Part shown: piece after piece, positions 11,278 to 21,718 of the stretch
Layout of the letters: every line of letters starts with the position of its first letter
Position numbering within the stretch: the stretch's first letter is position 1
NCBI GenBank assembly: GCA_039707465.1
Contig: CM077658.1
Location: 12,770,574 to 12,834,573, forward strand
Length of the DNA: 64,000 bases
Reading direction: 5' to 3'
Source: Rhabdophis nuchalis
Taxonomy: Eukaryota > Chordata > Lepidosauria > Squamata > Natricidae
Notes under the pieces: generated by a model
Databases searched by the model: none
What the model saw: the letters and a program-made list of their open reading frames with translations, nothing else
Told to the model about the DNA's origin: nothing
Made by a program: the position numbers and the translations under genes

Positions 11278-11971
11278 AAAACTCCTCATGTCCTCAACTA
11301 CTACAGAGTTTATACACGGTGTCTTCAGAATTTTGAACAGGAATTTTACACGCCTTTCTGGAGACGTTGGTTATTGAAATCAAGACCTTCTGAATGAAAA
11401 GCAGGCGTTCCTCTGCTGAATCCTTCCATTTGTAACTTCTCACAAGGCTGACCTGGACTGAAATGGGACCAAGGGTGTAATTGGAGTCACAGAGCGCTAT
11501 TACTTTCCCCTTGCCCTTTACAAAGCAGTGCACTATGATAATTGAAAAAGTTGACTATTAAGTTGGGAAAATAGTGAGCCTCCTGTCCTGTTGATTTCCT
11601 TGAGAAACAGGATTTTGAGCTTGTTAGATCTTCCACGTCAAGTAGCAACATGTTACTAACATACCTCAATGATGGACAAATCAAATCTTTATGCGGTCAT
11701 AGACCAGCAAATAAAACACAAACATCACACTTAATTAAGATGAAAGGAAAAAAATAAGATAACCGTTATTGTCCTTTTTTCTGTGAGTACACTTGCACGC
11801 ATTAAAAATGAAATTGTTGCCTGGTCTGAAAAGTGTGTACATACACAAAACACACATATATGCTATATAAATACATATGTATATACCTACACCCTAATAT
11901 ATAAATAAATATAAATATTGATCACTGCCTATCTTGAATATAAAAACATTATTTTAAAATAAGAGTTAATC
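11278..11971. other. Unique stretch, no gene seen
   Basis: Two overlapping frames of 79 and 65 codons on the - strand have no recognisable domain. Nothing else is evident. Confidence 0.45.
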
Positions 11972-11979
11972 CTATAGCA

Positions 11980-12085
11980 CAGGGGTCTCCAACCTTTGCA
12001 ACTTTAAGTCTGAAGGACTTCAGCTCCCAGAATTCTGGGAGCTGAAGTCCTTCAGACTTAAAGTTGCAAAGGTTGGAGACCCCTG
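11980..12085. mobile_element. hAT-like MITE, a perfect 106-bp palindrome
   Basis: Starts CAGGGGTCTCCAACCTTTGC. The second 53 bases are the exact reverse complement of the first 53, with no spacer; the centre is GAATTC at about 12030-12035. An exact 8-base duplication, CTATAGCA, lies at 11972-11979 and 12086-12093. It is therefore a hAT-mobilised foldback element with full-length inverted repeats and no coding sequence. Confidence 0.95.
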
Positions 12086-12210
12086 CTATAGCATGCCTTG
12101 CAGACTATTGAACAGTGCTTGGGTGTGGGCAAAACAATAAAATGAGGTTGATCCAATAACAATATCTTGAGATAAAATATATCTCAGGATATTTAGTAAA
12201 TAATGGAAAT

Positions 12211-12705
12211 AATAATAGCAATAGCACTTAGACTTGCATACTGCTTCACAGTGCTTTACAACCCTCTCTAAGTAGTTTACAGAGTCAGCATATTGCCCCC
12301 AACAATCTGGGTTCCCATTTTACGACCTCACAAAGATGGAAGGCTGAATCAACCTTGACCCAGTAAGAATCAAACTTGCCAAACTGCTAACCTCTAGCAA
12401 TCAGCAGAATTAGCCCTCAATACTTCATTCTAAGAATGGATGCGGTGGCTAAGATGCTGAGCTTGTCAATCAAAAAGGTTGACAGTTCAGGAGTTCGAAT
12501 CCCTAGCGCTGCATAACAGAGTGTAAAATGCATGTAAAAAAATAGGGACCACTTTTGAGGGAAGGTAATAGCGCTCCGTGCACCTTCAGTGTTTAATCAT
12601 GCTGGCCATATGACTTCAGAGATGAGTACTGCCCTCTAGAGTCGGGAACAGCTAGGACATATGTGTGAGGGAAATCTTTTATCTTACTGCATTCTAACCA
12701 CTGTG
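12211..12705 (-). mobile_element. Sauria-type SINE, antisense, split by another SINE
   Basis: The tail and body lie at 12211-12433 (AATAGCAATAGCAC, then CTTACAACCCTCTCTAAG-like sequence). The tRNA-like head resumes as CATTCTAACCACTGTG at 12690-12705. The gap is filled by the SINE at 12434-12684. The Sauria copy is the older of the two. Confidence 0.82.
12434..12684 (+). mobile_element. tRNA-derived SINE nested in a Sauria SINE
   Basis: Carries GGATGCGGTGGCTAAGATG at the head, GTTCGAATCCCTAGCGC as box B and the family body. It is internally deleted after the head: the CTTGTCCCAGCTTC block is missing. Flanks TACTTCATTCTAA (12421-12433) and TACTGCATTCTAA (12685-12697) are a 13-base duplication with one difference, which proves insertion into the Sauria SINE. 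Confidence 0.88.
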
Positions 12706-13432
12706 ATGGACAAATCTCCAATAGGGCTTCATTAGTGTACTTGAATTTAAGAAAGCTGCAATATTTCCAGTGCCGTGTCGTTGGAAGGCCAGCAAAGCAG
12801 AAGTGAAGAGAAGTATCTGTGTTTAGATCCTTTGAGCCAGCTGATCCCCTGGGAAAATGAAAAGCCTGCCTTTCATGCAGTAATATGGGGAACGCTTCCC
12901 TCCTACCGTTCTCTCTCATTTGGCTTCCTTTTTTTTCATGACAGCTGAAGAGCGAATTGAAAGGGGAGCGAAGAGAAATGGGGAACGATGCAGCCTTTTT
13001 CTATTCTCTAGAGGAGAGCACAGATGGGGAGGTTATTCTATCTTTTCCAAGTTGTTGCTTCAAACATGCTGCGGTTGCATGCACCTGCTTGCAACGGTGT
13101 GGGATATTTTTTTCTGCTTAGAGAGGCAGTTGCACTTCTGGGTGGGAATGGGTTTCTGCAGGGTCACCCAGCTCCAGAGAGAAGAAAGTCACACACCCCT
13201 GAAAGTTAAGTACCCCGATGGAGCCTTTCTAAAGTTTAAAAGCACAAAGCTTATTTTAAAGAATGGGAAAGGCGACAACATGGGCGTCAATGTAGCCTCC
13301 TTCAAGGGAAGAGCGACTTCTCTTTTCGCAAGGGAGCAGATGTGCTCTTGGTTAAAACTGTATAGTTACGTCTCTCCTGGGTTCCTTGGGTAGAAGGAAA
13401 GATTTCTAGCTTTGCTGTTCTTCTGCACTCCA
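12706..13432. other. Unique stretch holding a 157-codon frame of doubtful meaning
   Basis: The + strand frame at 12920-13393 is the longest one outside repeats and microsatellites. Its product has a short basic N-terminal part, a Cys-rich hydrophobic middle and no motif I recognise. There is no clear promoter, Kozak or splice context, and composition resembles the flanks. I call it chance at present. Confidence 0.4.
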
Positions 13433-14105
13433 TGTCAGGGTTCCAAGTAACACCCCCAATTCAAGAAGACCCCAAGGCTTGAGTTTCCTCAAAGTTCCAT
13501 TTAGTAAAGATGTCATATTGGCACATCTGGGAAAACCCGAATCGGAAGGTTTCCAGTTTTCCATACCCAAATGAAAGTTCAAGTCCCTGCCCAGCACCCA
13601 CATGTCCATCACATGATCCAGTCAGGTACAATCCAAACCGAAATTTGCCTCCCAGTCCCCTTCATCACAGCTGCAGAGCTAGTTGACCTTGACTTTCTGA
13701 GAAAGAATGTTATTATGACTACATATCACCCACACTCTGTATAACCCCCTCGCATTTTCCCACAGTAAAAAAACGGAGCAGACCTGAAGTCCAAAAGTTT
13801 AAAAGATGGCTTCCAGGTCTGACCCTCGTGGCTGTCCCCCTGGATTATTTCTCAGCCTTTTCTTTCCTTTGGTGGTCATTTTCTCACAGTAGCAATCTGT
13901 TCTTCATGGAACGGAGACCAACTTCCTTTACTCAGCCCAGTTATACCACGGCTGCCTTTCTTCTCGGGAGCTCAACCGTTCAAAGACTCAAACATTATAC
14001 TTAAGCAAAGTTGTTTCTCTTGCATAGTAAGACAATCCTCCCTTTATAGAGAGAAATCTCTCTTAGAGGATGTACACAATTTGCTAAACACCAAGTCAAG
14101 ATTCA
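13433..14105. repeat. Possible LTR-like interspersed element, unclassified
   Basis: The segment opens TGTCAGGGTTCCAAG and differs in texture from its flanks: few homopolymers, many CCC and GGCTG words, and mixed GC. That is the texture of a long terminal repeat of a squamate retroelement in either orientation. No second copy is in this window, the right end is not fixed, and no coding sequence is present. Low confidence. Confidence 0.25.
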
Positions 14106-14175
14106 TCCTATCATTATTAGGTTGGCTTGACCTAATAATGTGACTGTGTGTGTCTCTGAGCACAAACATGAAGAT

Positions 14176-14403
14176 ACTAATAATAGCATTAACATTTATG
14201 TTTATATATCATCCCATAGTGGTTTATAGGAGACTCTGAGCACTTTACAATGCTAGCATTATTGACACATTGTCCCCTGGATTCCTATTTTAGTGACATC
14301 AGAAGGATGGTAGGCTAAGTGAACCATGAGCCCTGCCAGGATCAAACTCCAGGCAATGGGCAGAGCTTTCCTGCAATAGTAAACTTTAACAACCACACCA
14401 CCT
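14176..14403 (-). mobile_element. Diverged Sauria-like SINE, antisense
   Basis: Follows the Sauria order loosely: AATAATAGCATT tail, TTTATATATCATCCCATAGTGG in place of the usual body start, AGAAGGATGGTAGGCTAAGTG, and a head seen as ACCACACCACC. It differs more from the other copies than they do from each other, so it is an older copy or a different subfamily. Confidence 0.6.
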
Positions 14404-14508
14404 GTGGTTAAAGTGCTTTATAGTTATTTGCATACTAGTATGATTTTTTCCCCTTTTGGAAAAGAGATCCAGAAAACATGAAATGCCATTGTAGCCCTCT
14501 ATAATTTT

Positions 14509-14791
14509 CCCCTAGCGCCACGTAACACAGTGAGCTCCCGTTACTTGTCCCAGCTTCTGCCAACCTAGCAGTTCGAAAGCACATAAAAATGCAAGTAGAA
14601 AAATAGGGACCACCTTTGGTGGGAAGGTAACAGCATTCCGTGCCCCTTCGCCATTTAGTCATGCTGGCCACATGACTTCGGAGACGTCTTTGGACAGTAT
14701 TGGCTCTTCAGCTTTGAAACGGAGATGAGCACCACCCCCTAGAGTCTGGAATGACTAGCACCTTTGTGCAAGAAGAACCTTTACCTTTACC
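14509..14791 (+). mobile_element. tRNA-derived SINE, 5' truncated
   Basis: Begins in the box-B region at CCCTAGCGCCACG and continues to AACCTTTACCTTTACC. The tRNA-like head is missing. TAATTTT occurs at 14502-14508 and again just after the tail, a probable short target duplication, so the truncation happened at insertion. The 78-codon - strand frame here is a SINE shadow. Confidence 0.85.
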
Positions 14792-14856
14792 GTAATTTTT
14801 TTAATTGAATTGATGTGAGCACTGAGATGTAAACTAGCCCTTCCTTTTAGAGGCTG

Positions 14857-14857
14857 T

Positions 14858-14948
<91 letters not shown>
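14857..14948. repeat. (CTTT)n microsatellite
   Basis: About 22 near-perfect CTTT units, the purest long tetranucleotide run in the first half of the window. Confidence 0.98.
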
Positions 14949-15678
14949 CATTTGCGTTAATATAAACATGTGGAAGTTAGATCAAATTTCAGCCTTCTGC
15001 TAAGCTTTAGAGATTTGAGGGTGGGGAGACGCAATGTGTGATCAAAAGCAGCTGTGACTTTATGCTAAATGCTATGAGGTATCATGAATCAATTTTGCTT
15101 GTTCAGATTTAAAGCACATGTCCCTTTTTTCAGTCAGATTGCTTTAACAAAATGAAAGGTGCCAGGGGTAATACTTGATCTTGCTGTATAGCCAGCTTTG
15201 GCTTTCTTTCGTCTCAGAATGTTGAGTAGATTTTGTGCTTCAGTGCATGTTTGGCTGGTGTTGCATTTCTCTAAATAGTAACTGCTAGCATTCAATTCAG
15301 TCCCCCGTTCATTTTAGCCAGAGCATATGAGTTTCAGATTTCAAGTCAATGGCTGTGTTAAGGCAGTATTTTAAGCTATGAGTCGTCATGCAGGATTCTG
15401 AAAACATTAAACAAGGTTTTCTAATTATAATATCTAGGTCCTTCCATCAAGCAAAGCTAAAAACAAACACCCTACATTGCAACTTAGGTTTTTTTTTAAA
15501 AAAATATTATTTTTTTTATTCCACCTTTATGATTTTTATAAATAACTCAAATGGGCAAACACTCCTAAACTCCTTTCCCTTCCTATGTGACGTGAGCTGG
15601 GCTAGGAGAGAGAGTGACTGGTACAAAGTTACCCAGCTGATGACTTAATGCAATGTTAATATGATTTTAATTAAGCTC
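14949..15678. other. Unique stretch, no gene seen
   Basis: AT-rich. The 86-codon + strand frame at 15388-15648 is not recognised and ends near a CACCCAGCT-like word shared with SINEs. Confidence 0.45.
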
Positions 15679-15688
15679 TGTGTCTATT

Positions 15689-16035
15689 AGGTAAAGGTTC
15701 CCCTCGCATATATATGCCAGTTGTTCCCGACTCTAGGGAGTGGCGCTCATCTCCATCTCTAAGCTGAAGACCCAGCGCTGTCTGATGCCTGTAGTCATGT
15801 CACTGGCATGACTAAACGCTGAAGGCGCACGAAAACGCTGTTACCTTCCCACCAAAGTTGGTCCCTATTTTTCTACTTGCATTTTACATGCTTTTGAACT
15901 GCTAGGTTGGCCAAAGCTGGGACAAGTAATGGGAGCTCACTCCGTTACACAGTCCTAGGGATTCGAACCGCTGAACTGCCGACTTTTCTGATCAACAAGC
16001 TCAGTGTCTTAACCACTGAGCCACCATGTCCCCTT
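15689..16035 (-). mobile_element. tRNA-derived SINE, antisense
   Basis: On the + strand it opens GGTAAAGGTTCCCC (the reversed tail) and closes with AACCACTGAGCCACC (the reversed head). Flanks TGTGTCTATT (15679-15688) and TGTATCTATT (16036-16045) are a 10-base duplication with one difference. Full length. Confidence 0.9.
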
Positions 16036-16045
16036 TGTATCTATT

Positions 16046-16875
16046 GTTCTGTGTCTATTGCACTTTGCTTAAAAATAATAATATGTTTTGAAATAAGGCT
16101 ATTACTTTCTGAATTATGTTACTATCGTTAACGTGAAAGAAAGGGAGAAATGAAGAGGGAAAGTGAGGGAGGGATAGAGAGAGATTAGAAATATCCATTT
16201 TAGCCATTTTGAGAGTGGGGGCTTAAATGATTACCTCAATATTTGAAGAATTTTGATGTACTGAGCTTGATCTGCTACAAAAAATGTATTCATATTCCCA
16301 AAAGACACTGATATCCCTGATTAAAGAACATGATTTAATGCAATATGCCTCATTTCAGCCGTTGTTTCAGTTTGCACTGGATGAGAATTAAACACAGGCA
16401 ATAAGAGTCAGGGTAATAATTTGGACTGAATTCACAGTTTAAAAATTAAATAATAACAATTTGAAAACTGAAAAACTTTAAAAAACTTCCGGTATTTAAA
16501 TAGCCTGGGTTTTTTTTTTTTTCCCATCCCTCTTAATTTTCTTTCTTTCATTCAATGTTATTTGCAAATGAATGACTGAATAAAAGCAGCACTAGATAAG
16601 AACAACAATGAGCAAATGCTGAAAGATTGAGTTCAGAAATACCTGCTCCACTCTTTTTCAGGATTGAAAAGTTCTTATTTTTTTCTGCTTAAGGAATTAA
16701 AGGTTAAGAAAAAAAATCATTACCAACGATCAGAGGATATTGGTACGAAATCTGTCATTATGAACTCTGCTGTTTAAAGTACTGACATTCAAAGTCTATC
16801 AGAACTATCAGATATAAGATGTTCTCACGTTATAAATTTAAATGAGATATTTTAACACAGGGTAAAACATTTAAT
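16046..16875. other. Unique AT-rich stretch, no gene seen
   Basis: Purine-rich tract near 16135-16190 and several homopolymers. No gene, RNA or known repeat recognised. Confidence 0.5.
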
Positions 16876-16993
16876 TTAGTTTTATTATTTATAATTGTTA
16901 TATATGTATATGCTCTTAAATTCTTGTACACCGCCCCGAGTCTCTTCGGAGAGAGGGGGCGGTCAATAAATCCAAATAAATAAATAAATAAAT
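16876..16993 (+). mobile_element. L2 LINE 3' tail
   Basis: Contains ACACCGCCCCGAGTCTCTTC, the GC-rich stem-forming 3' end of squamate L2, followed by a (AAAT)n tail. Only the last hundred or so bases are present. The same motif is at 30368-30428, 41710-41760 and, reversed, 40690-40725. Confidence 0.82.
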
Positions 16994-17413
16994 CTCACAT
17001 AATATACGAATTGAGAAAGGGAGGAGTCTACAGTTTCCCTACCCAATCAACTACAAAGCCCCTGCCAAAAAGTGGTAAGAGACAGATACTACTATTCCCT
17101 AAACTTTCTGTTGACAAACATTGTTTTCTGTCATTGCAATTGCACCATGAAGTATGAAAGTTCAATTTCCTCTTCATTTCCTTTTAATACACCTTCTGTT
17201 CATTTCATTTTTGGAAGGAGATTGGATCTAAATTACTTTGACTTCTCCTGGACTACCCTTTCTAGATGTTACTAAAAAGAATTTGAAATCCTTTGAATTT
17301 TTTTCTTAGGGATATTGAGGATTTTATTGCTATAGTTCCAAAACCATCACCCTCGCACACAATATCTTACTTACTTCTTGTCCAAACAGTCACTGGGTTG
17401 GTTATAGAGGGTC
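16994..17413. other. Unique sequence, no gene seen
   Basis: A 67-codon frame at 17072-17275 is unrecognised. Nothing else is evident. Confidence 0.45.
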
Positions 17414-17421
17414 ATTTAAAT

Positions 17422-17528
17422 CAGGGGTCCCCAACCTTTGCAACTTTAAGTCTGAAGGACTTCAGCTCCCAGAAGTCCTGGAAGCTGAAATCCTTCAGAG
17501 TTAAAGTTACAAAGGTTGGGGACCCCTG
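17422..17528. mobile_element. hAT-like foldback MITE, 107 bp
   Basis: Same family as 11980-12085: starts CAGGGGTCCCCAACCTTTGC, with arms pairing across its whole length but several mismatches near the centre. Flanks ATTTAAAT (17414-17421) and ATTTAAAG (17529-17536) match in seven of eight bases. Confidence 0.9.
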
Positions 17529-17536
17529 ATTTAAAG

Positions 17537-17865
17537 GACATACCAAGTTCTTCTAGTTTTTCCTAGAATTCCTTCTGCAAATTACTCTCTTCTTTTAAAG
17601 CATGAATTTGAAAAATTAAATCCAATTTTATTTTAACTTGTGTTCAATTAATGAAGTGAGGGGTGACCAAAAAAATGTATATTTTCAATTACTTGTCAAA
17701 TTCCTTCCTTTAGGAAAGTTGGATGGAATGTTGGATGTTTTGTGTGTGTATGTGTGTGTGTGTGACAATTCCCACTAAACGGGCAACTTATCGTATGGAT
17801 ACCATGTTTAGAGAAAGCATATGATAAAGTGAATAGACTTAAATTATGGAGATTTAGCACAACCG
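17537..17865. other. Unique sequence with short TG tract, no gene seen
   Basis: A (TG)n-like tract lies at about 17741-17763. No gene or repeat family recognised. Confidence 0.45.
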
Positions 17866-17866
17866 T

Positions 17867-17994
17867 GAGTGAGCTCCCATTACTTGCTGGGACAAGTAAT
17901 ATGAGCTCACTCCATTACGCAGTGCTAGGGATTCGAACTGTGGAACTGCCAACCTTTCTGACTGACAAGTTCAGCATCCCAGCCAGTGAGCGCC
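17867..17994 (-). mobile_element. tRNA-derived SINE head fragment, antisense, with foldback
   Basis: 17887-17994 is the antisense head of the AACCTTTACC-tail SINE, from GGGACAAGTAA to the reversed promoter near CCAGTGAG. Directly before it, 17867-17886 is an inverted copy of 17893-17912 (18 of 20 bases pair) around a 6-base loop. The rest of the SINE is missing. Confidence 0.78.
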
Positions 17995-19082
17995 CCCTCA
18001 TCCTTATAACATCATCCTTATCCTTGGCAGCAATTCTCTTCTGAATACAAAATCAAGAGAGATTGGGAACCGTTTGTCATATGTAATTTGCAGCGTGCAA
18101 CTGGAAAAAAAATGTCTCCCTAATTTTCTTTTGTTCCTTGCTTCAAGAATATTAGAGAAACTTTCATTTTGATAGACGTGTTTAAAAATTTAAAGAAAGG
18201 ACTTCTGATCTCAATTTCGGTTTATTACAACAAATCAATTTTAAGCTCATTTGTGGTTACTTTCCATTGGAAATGTACATTGCCCAATCAGAACTGAACA
18301 AGTTCCTCGGGGTAGATCTAGTGTCACATAAAAATTCAACTCGAAATTCACCTAATAAATCAGCAAGTAGAGGTTTGCATTGATGTAGATACTAAGTCCA
18401 TCTAAATTCTATTAAGAACCTCTAAATCCTATTTCAGAACAGAAGAAGAAAGAAACTTTCTAAATGAAGCATCCCTGAGAGATGGCTTAAACTATACATG
18501 CAAACATTTAATCACTGCTTGGTCTTTTGTACACCTGCAAGTCTGTAATTTGTTGCTGATGTGTACATAATGAATTGGGAGCTTAATCCTATGGATCAGC
18601 GTTAGCGGCAAACATGGAACTGAATGAGAATGCCCTGGCTTCCTGCTTTGTTTTCAGAACATTCTTAGTCTTACAGAGCCAAACAATACCTTTCACTGCT
18701 TTCTTCAGTCTCAATAATTATACATTTCTGAGAAGTCAGAGAAGGGTACATTTTCCCTCTGCAATGTTTAGCTATCTATCTCTTTCTCTATCACATTGGG
18801 AAAATAAATCAGCTCCCCACATGTTGTGTAGTGGACTTTAGTAGGCAAGAGCCAGACCAGCATTGCTGCAATTATTGACTCACAAATGGAACTGGGGAAC
18901 TGCAGGCAAATGCTTGTGAGTTATATTCTAGGCCCACAGCGCCTTAAACAATCATAGAACTAGAAAAAGCCTGCCCAACTATAAATGTTCTAATTTTCTC
19001 TCCAAAACAGTTGGGGTCATCTAAAGGTTAGTTTCATTTTAGCATAGTTAACACAACTATATACATTCAATACATAACACCA
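17995..19082. other. Unique stretch with one arm of a local duplication
   Basis: No gene recognised. The block at about 18393-18470 recurs around 19180-19255. A 75-codon + strand frame at 18614-18841 is unrecognised. Confidence 0.5.
18393..18470 (+). repeat. Local dispersed duplication, copy 1
   Basis: The stretch from AGTCCATCTAAATTC to AAGAAACTTTCTAAA reappears about 790 bases downstream, with partial extra copies on both sides of that one. It resembles no known transposon. Confidence 0.75.
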
Positions 19083-19336
19083 CCCTTCCTTCCTTCCTTC
19101 CTTCCTTCCTTCCTTCCTTCCTTCCTTCCTTCCTTCTATACATCTAAATTGTATTAAGAACCTTCCTTCCTTCTTTCTATCCATCTAATTTCTATTTAAG
19201 AACCTCTAAATCCAATTTCAGAACAGAAGACGAAAGAAACTTTCTAAAGTTTAAACTTTCTAAGTCCATTTAAATTCTATTAAGAACCTTCCTTCCTTCC
19301 TCCCTCCCTTCCTTCCTCCCTCCCTTCCTTCCTCCC
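19083..19336 (+). repeat. CTTC microsatellites interleaved with duplicated unique blocks
   Basis: (CTTC)n at 19083-19136 is followed by a partial block (CATCTAAATTGTATTAAGAACC, about 19140-19162), a short CTTC run, a fuller block at about 19178-19255, a third partial block at about 19260-19290, and (CTTC/CTCC)n to 19336. The blocks are diverged copies of 18393-18470. Confidence 0.8.
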
Positions 19337-19744
19337 ATGCTTAGAAAGAAGCTGATTAGGTAGTGTGCAACCTGGTAGAGAAGGTCTCCATGACTCAAGA
19401 TACTACAGCTTCTTCCAGTTCATGAAAACCTTGGATTCAGAGGTTCTATAAATTTCTGCAAAACTGCTATTTTTTTTTTAATCTGATGGGAAAAGAAACA
19501 CATTAAATCACATCATCTCTGCTTGACTAAGTTATCTTAAAAAGTTAAAGATTCCCCTTAGTGGAACAGTTGTTTATTTATTTACGTATTTAGTTATCAA
19601 GTTTATAGGTCCTACATCTTACCTCAAGGTAACTCAGTTATTAGTCACTCTATTAGCAGATTCATTCAATATCTTATCACTCAGTAAATTTACATTATAT
19701 TAATAAAATGTTTGCCTTCTGTAATTGTCTACTTTGAGAAAAGA
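19337..19744. other. Unique sequence, no gene seen
   Basis: Nothing recognised between the CTTC arrays and the partial hAT copy. Confidence 0.45.
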
Positions 19745-19840
19745 GTTGGATTTTGCAGTATCCTTCCCCTGCCACGCCCACCAAGCCACACCATGCCCAC
19801 AGAACTGGTAGTAAAAAAGTTTGAATCCCACGATTGCCAC
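19745..19840 (-). mobile_element. Partial hAT-like element of the GTGGGATTCA family
   Basis: TTTTGCAGTATCCTTCCCCTG, CCACGCCCACCAAGCCA, and AGTTTGAATCCCAC match the right half of the element at 32923-33158 in the same orientation. The left half and clean ends are absent. Confidence 0.65.
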
Positions 19841-19979
19841 CCACCATATCTATGGTATGTAAAGTAATCACAAGAAGCACCAAAATTGAATTTGCTGCTG
19901 TATGATGTGAAAATTATCAAACTAGATTACTTAAATAGGAAACTAGAAAGTTCCATAGAGGAAAGAGTCATTGGTGGTT

Positions 19980-20045
19980 ATATATGCACCAAAGACAAAT
20001 TCCTTGTGTGTCCAATTACACTTGGCCAATAAAGAATTCTATTTG
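19980..20045 (+). mobile_element. LINE 3' tail fragment (CR1/L3-like)
   Basis: ATGCACCAAAGACAAATTCC through CTTGGCCAATAAAGAATTCT matches the end of the element at 30985-31228. It carries an AATAAA-type polyadenylation signal just before the tail. Confidence 0.7.
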
Positions 20046-20979
20046 TGATTGAAAGCTAAATTTGGCCTTTTAGAAACATGTTCAATGCCACTGTCAGCCC
20101 TTGCCCCATTAGTTGAAGCCAGAGGAGCAACTGAAATGAATTTAATTCAGTTTAAATTGGAATGTAATTACAATTAGACTAAACCAATTTAACCAAATGC
20201 AGTTAAGAAAGTAGCTCTATATGTGCTTTATAGGTGTTCAGAAAGTTGATTAAATTTGCAGAACCAAATCACTATTCAGTAGTTTTGCATCTTTATCAAA
20301 TCATGTTTATACATACCTAAGGTTTATATGAAAACCTTTTATTTTATTTTATTTTAAAAGCAACTGAATCCCTTATAACACTTTTTGGTCTCTCTTCACT
20401 CTGAAGGTTTCTCAGAGGAACCCTAGCAAGCTGTTGATTTACATTTTTGACATGTGTGGATTAACTCAAAATCCTCATTTTGTCACACAAACTGAAATGG
20501 TTTTAAGAAAGCAGTTTTGTTTTGTTTTAAAAATAAGACCACCCAAATCTTTTGAATATGAAACCAGCCCATAGTTCTATTTTGTCTAGAACGTTTTTTT
20601 AAAAAAATTATTATTTGATGTTTTGGTTCATTTTATTTTAATGCCGGAAAGAGAGCGATTGAAGATGGAATTGCAGACTGTACGTGTTTGCGTATTTTCT
20701 TCTAATTCACATCTGCTGTTTTTATTGGCTTTGTAATAATTATTTCACGTGATTCAATTATATGAACATCAGCCAGTTGCTAACCGGGCTTCATATGGTA
20801 GTCATATATGAATGTTAGCCAACAGAAAATCCCAAAGAGAGAAATAAGAAAAATTCAGTTCAAGGAGACAAACTGACCCATGTTTCTCTCGCATGGGAAT
20901 GTCCTTGACTAGTGTGTGTGATCAGAAGCAGCTGCTAGCCCTGCAGGACGAGAACAAGACAGTATCAAGCATGAACATG
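20046..20979. other. Unique AT-rich stretch, no gene seen
   Basis: The part at about 20640-20830 has fewer homopolymers and holds TTTGTAATAATTATTTCACG, with an E-box and homeodomain-type cores. It is a weak candidate for a conserved noncoding element. Confidence 0.4.
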
Positions 20980-20987
20980 CACAGAAT

Positions 20988-21289
20988 CAGGGCTGGGATC
21001 CTACCGGGTTAACAACCGGTTCGCTGAACGCATGCTTTGCACATACCCACCTGACATGCTGCGTGTGTGCACAGTTTACAGAAAACTCGCTTTGCCCTTT
21101 ACTGCTGGTGAGGAAAACAGCTGAGGTACAGCAATCCCCTCGGCTGCGCTGCTCAGCTAGGCTTCGGGGGGGGGGGATAGGTGAGTATAGCGGGTGGGCT
21201 GTCCCACTTCAAAGTCGGAGCAAACCAGTTCTCTCCCAGCTGATAGTCAGAGCTACCAGTTCGCCCAAACAGGTAGAATCCCAACTCTG
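20988..21289. mobile_element. Non-autonomous hAT-like element, 302 bp
   Basis: Starts CAGGGCTGGGATCCTACC and ends GGTAGAATCCCAACTCTG; these pair as imperfect inverted ends. Interior has ACCGGTTCGCTGAAC, a motif shared with the GTGGGATTCA family. Flanks CACAGAAT (20980-20987) and TGCAGAAT (21290-21297) match in six of eight. Frames across it are not genes. Confidence 0.72.
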
Positions 21290-21413
21290 TGCAGAATGCG
21301 AAAAAAAGCACACAACAATACAAAATTGGGGAGGAATGTTATAAGCATCCTCAGTTGCCAGGTTGGTAACCTGTTGTCACAAAAAGGACATTGTGGCTTC
21401 TTAAGGTTTAGCA

Positions 21414-21577
21414 CAGGGGTCTCCAACCTTTGCAACTTTAAGTCTGAAGGATTTCAGCTCCCAGAATTCTCCAGCCAGCTTTGCTATGTGGTTATATACA
21501 TAATAAGCTTTGCTGGCTGGAGAAGTCTGGGAGCTGAAGTCCTTCAGACTTAAAGTTGCAAAGGTTGGGGACCCCTG
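21414..21577. mobile_element. hAT-like foldback MITE, 164 bp
   Basis: Family of 11980-12085, but the two arms are separated by an unpaired centre of about 40 bases around 21485-21515, holding TTGCTATGTGG and a TATACATAATAAG stretch. Flanks GTTTAGCA (21406-21413) and GTTTAACA (21578-21585) match in seven of eight. Confidence 0.9.
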
Positions 21578-21718
21578 GTTTAACACATTTATTTTGTCTT
21601 AAGCTTTTGTGGAATCTGTCTAATTCTTCAGATACATGTAACTTAATCTCGGGGAAGGCATACTTATATATCCTCCCAGAGACTTGGGAACAGGGTGAAA
21701 TCAGAGGAAAATGAAATA

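Noticed and set aside
12920..13393. 157-codon frame as a gene
   Set aside because: No recognisable domain, no promoter or splice context. Frames of this length are expected a few times in 64 kb when alternative starts are allowed. Left as an unlikely candidate.
19083..19336. CRISPR-like array
   Set aside because: Blocks of unique sequence alternate with repeats, but the spacers are copies of each other, the repeats are simple CTTC, and the genome is vertebrate.
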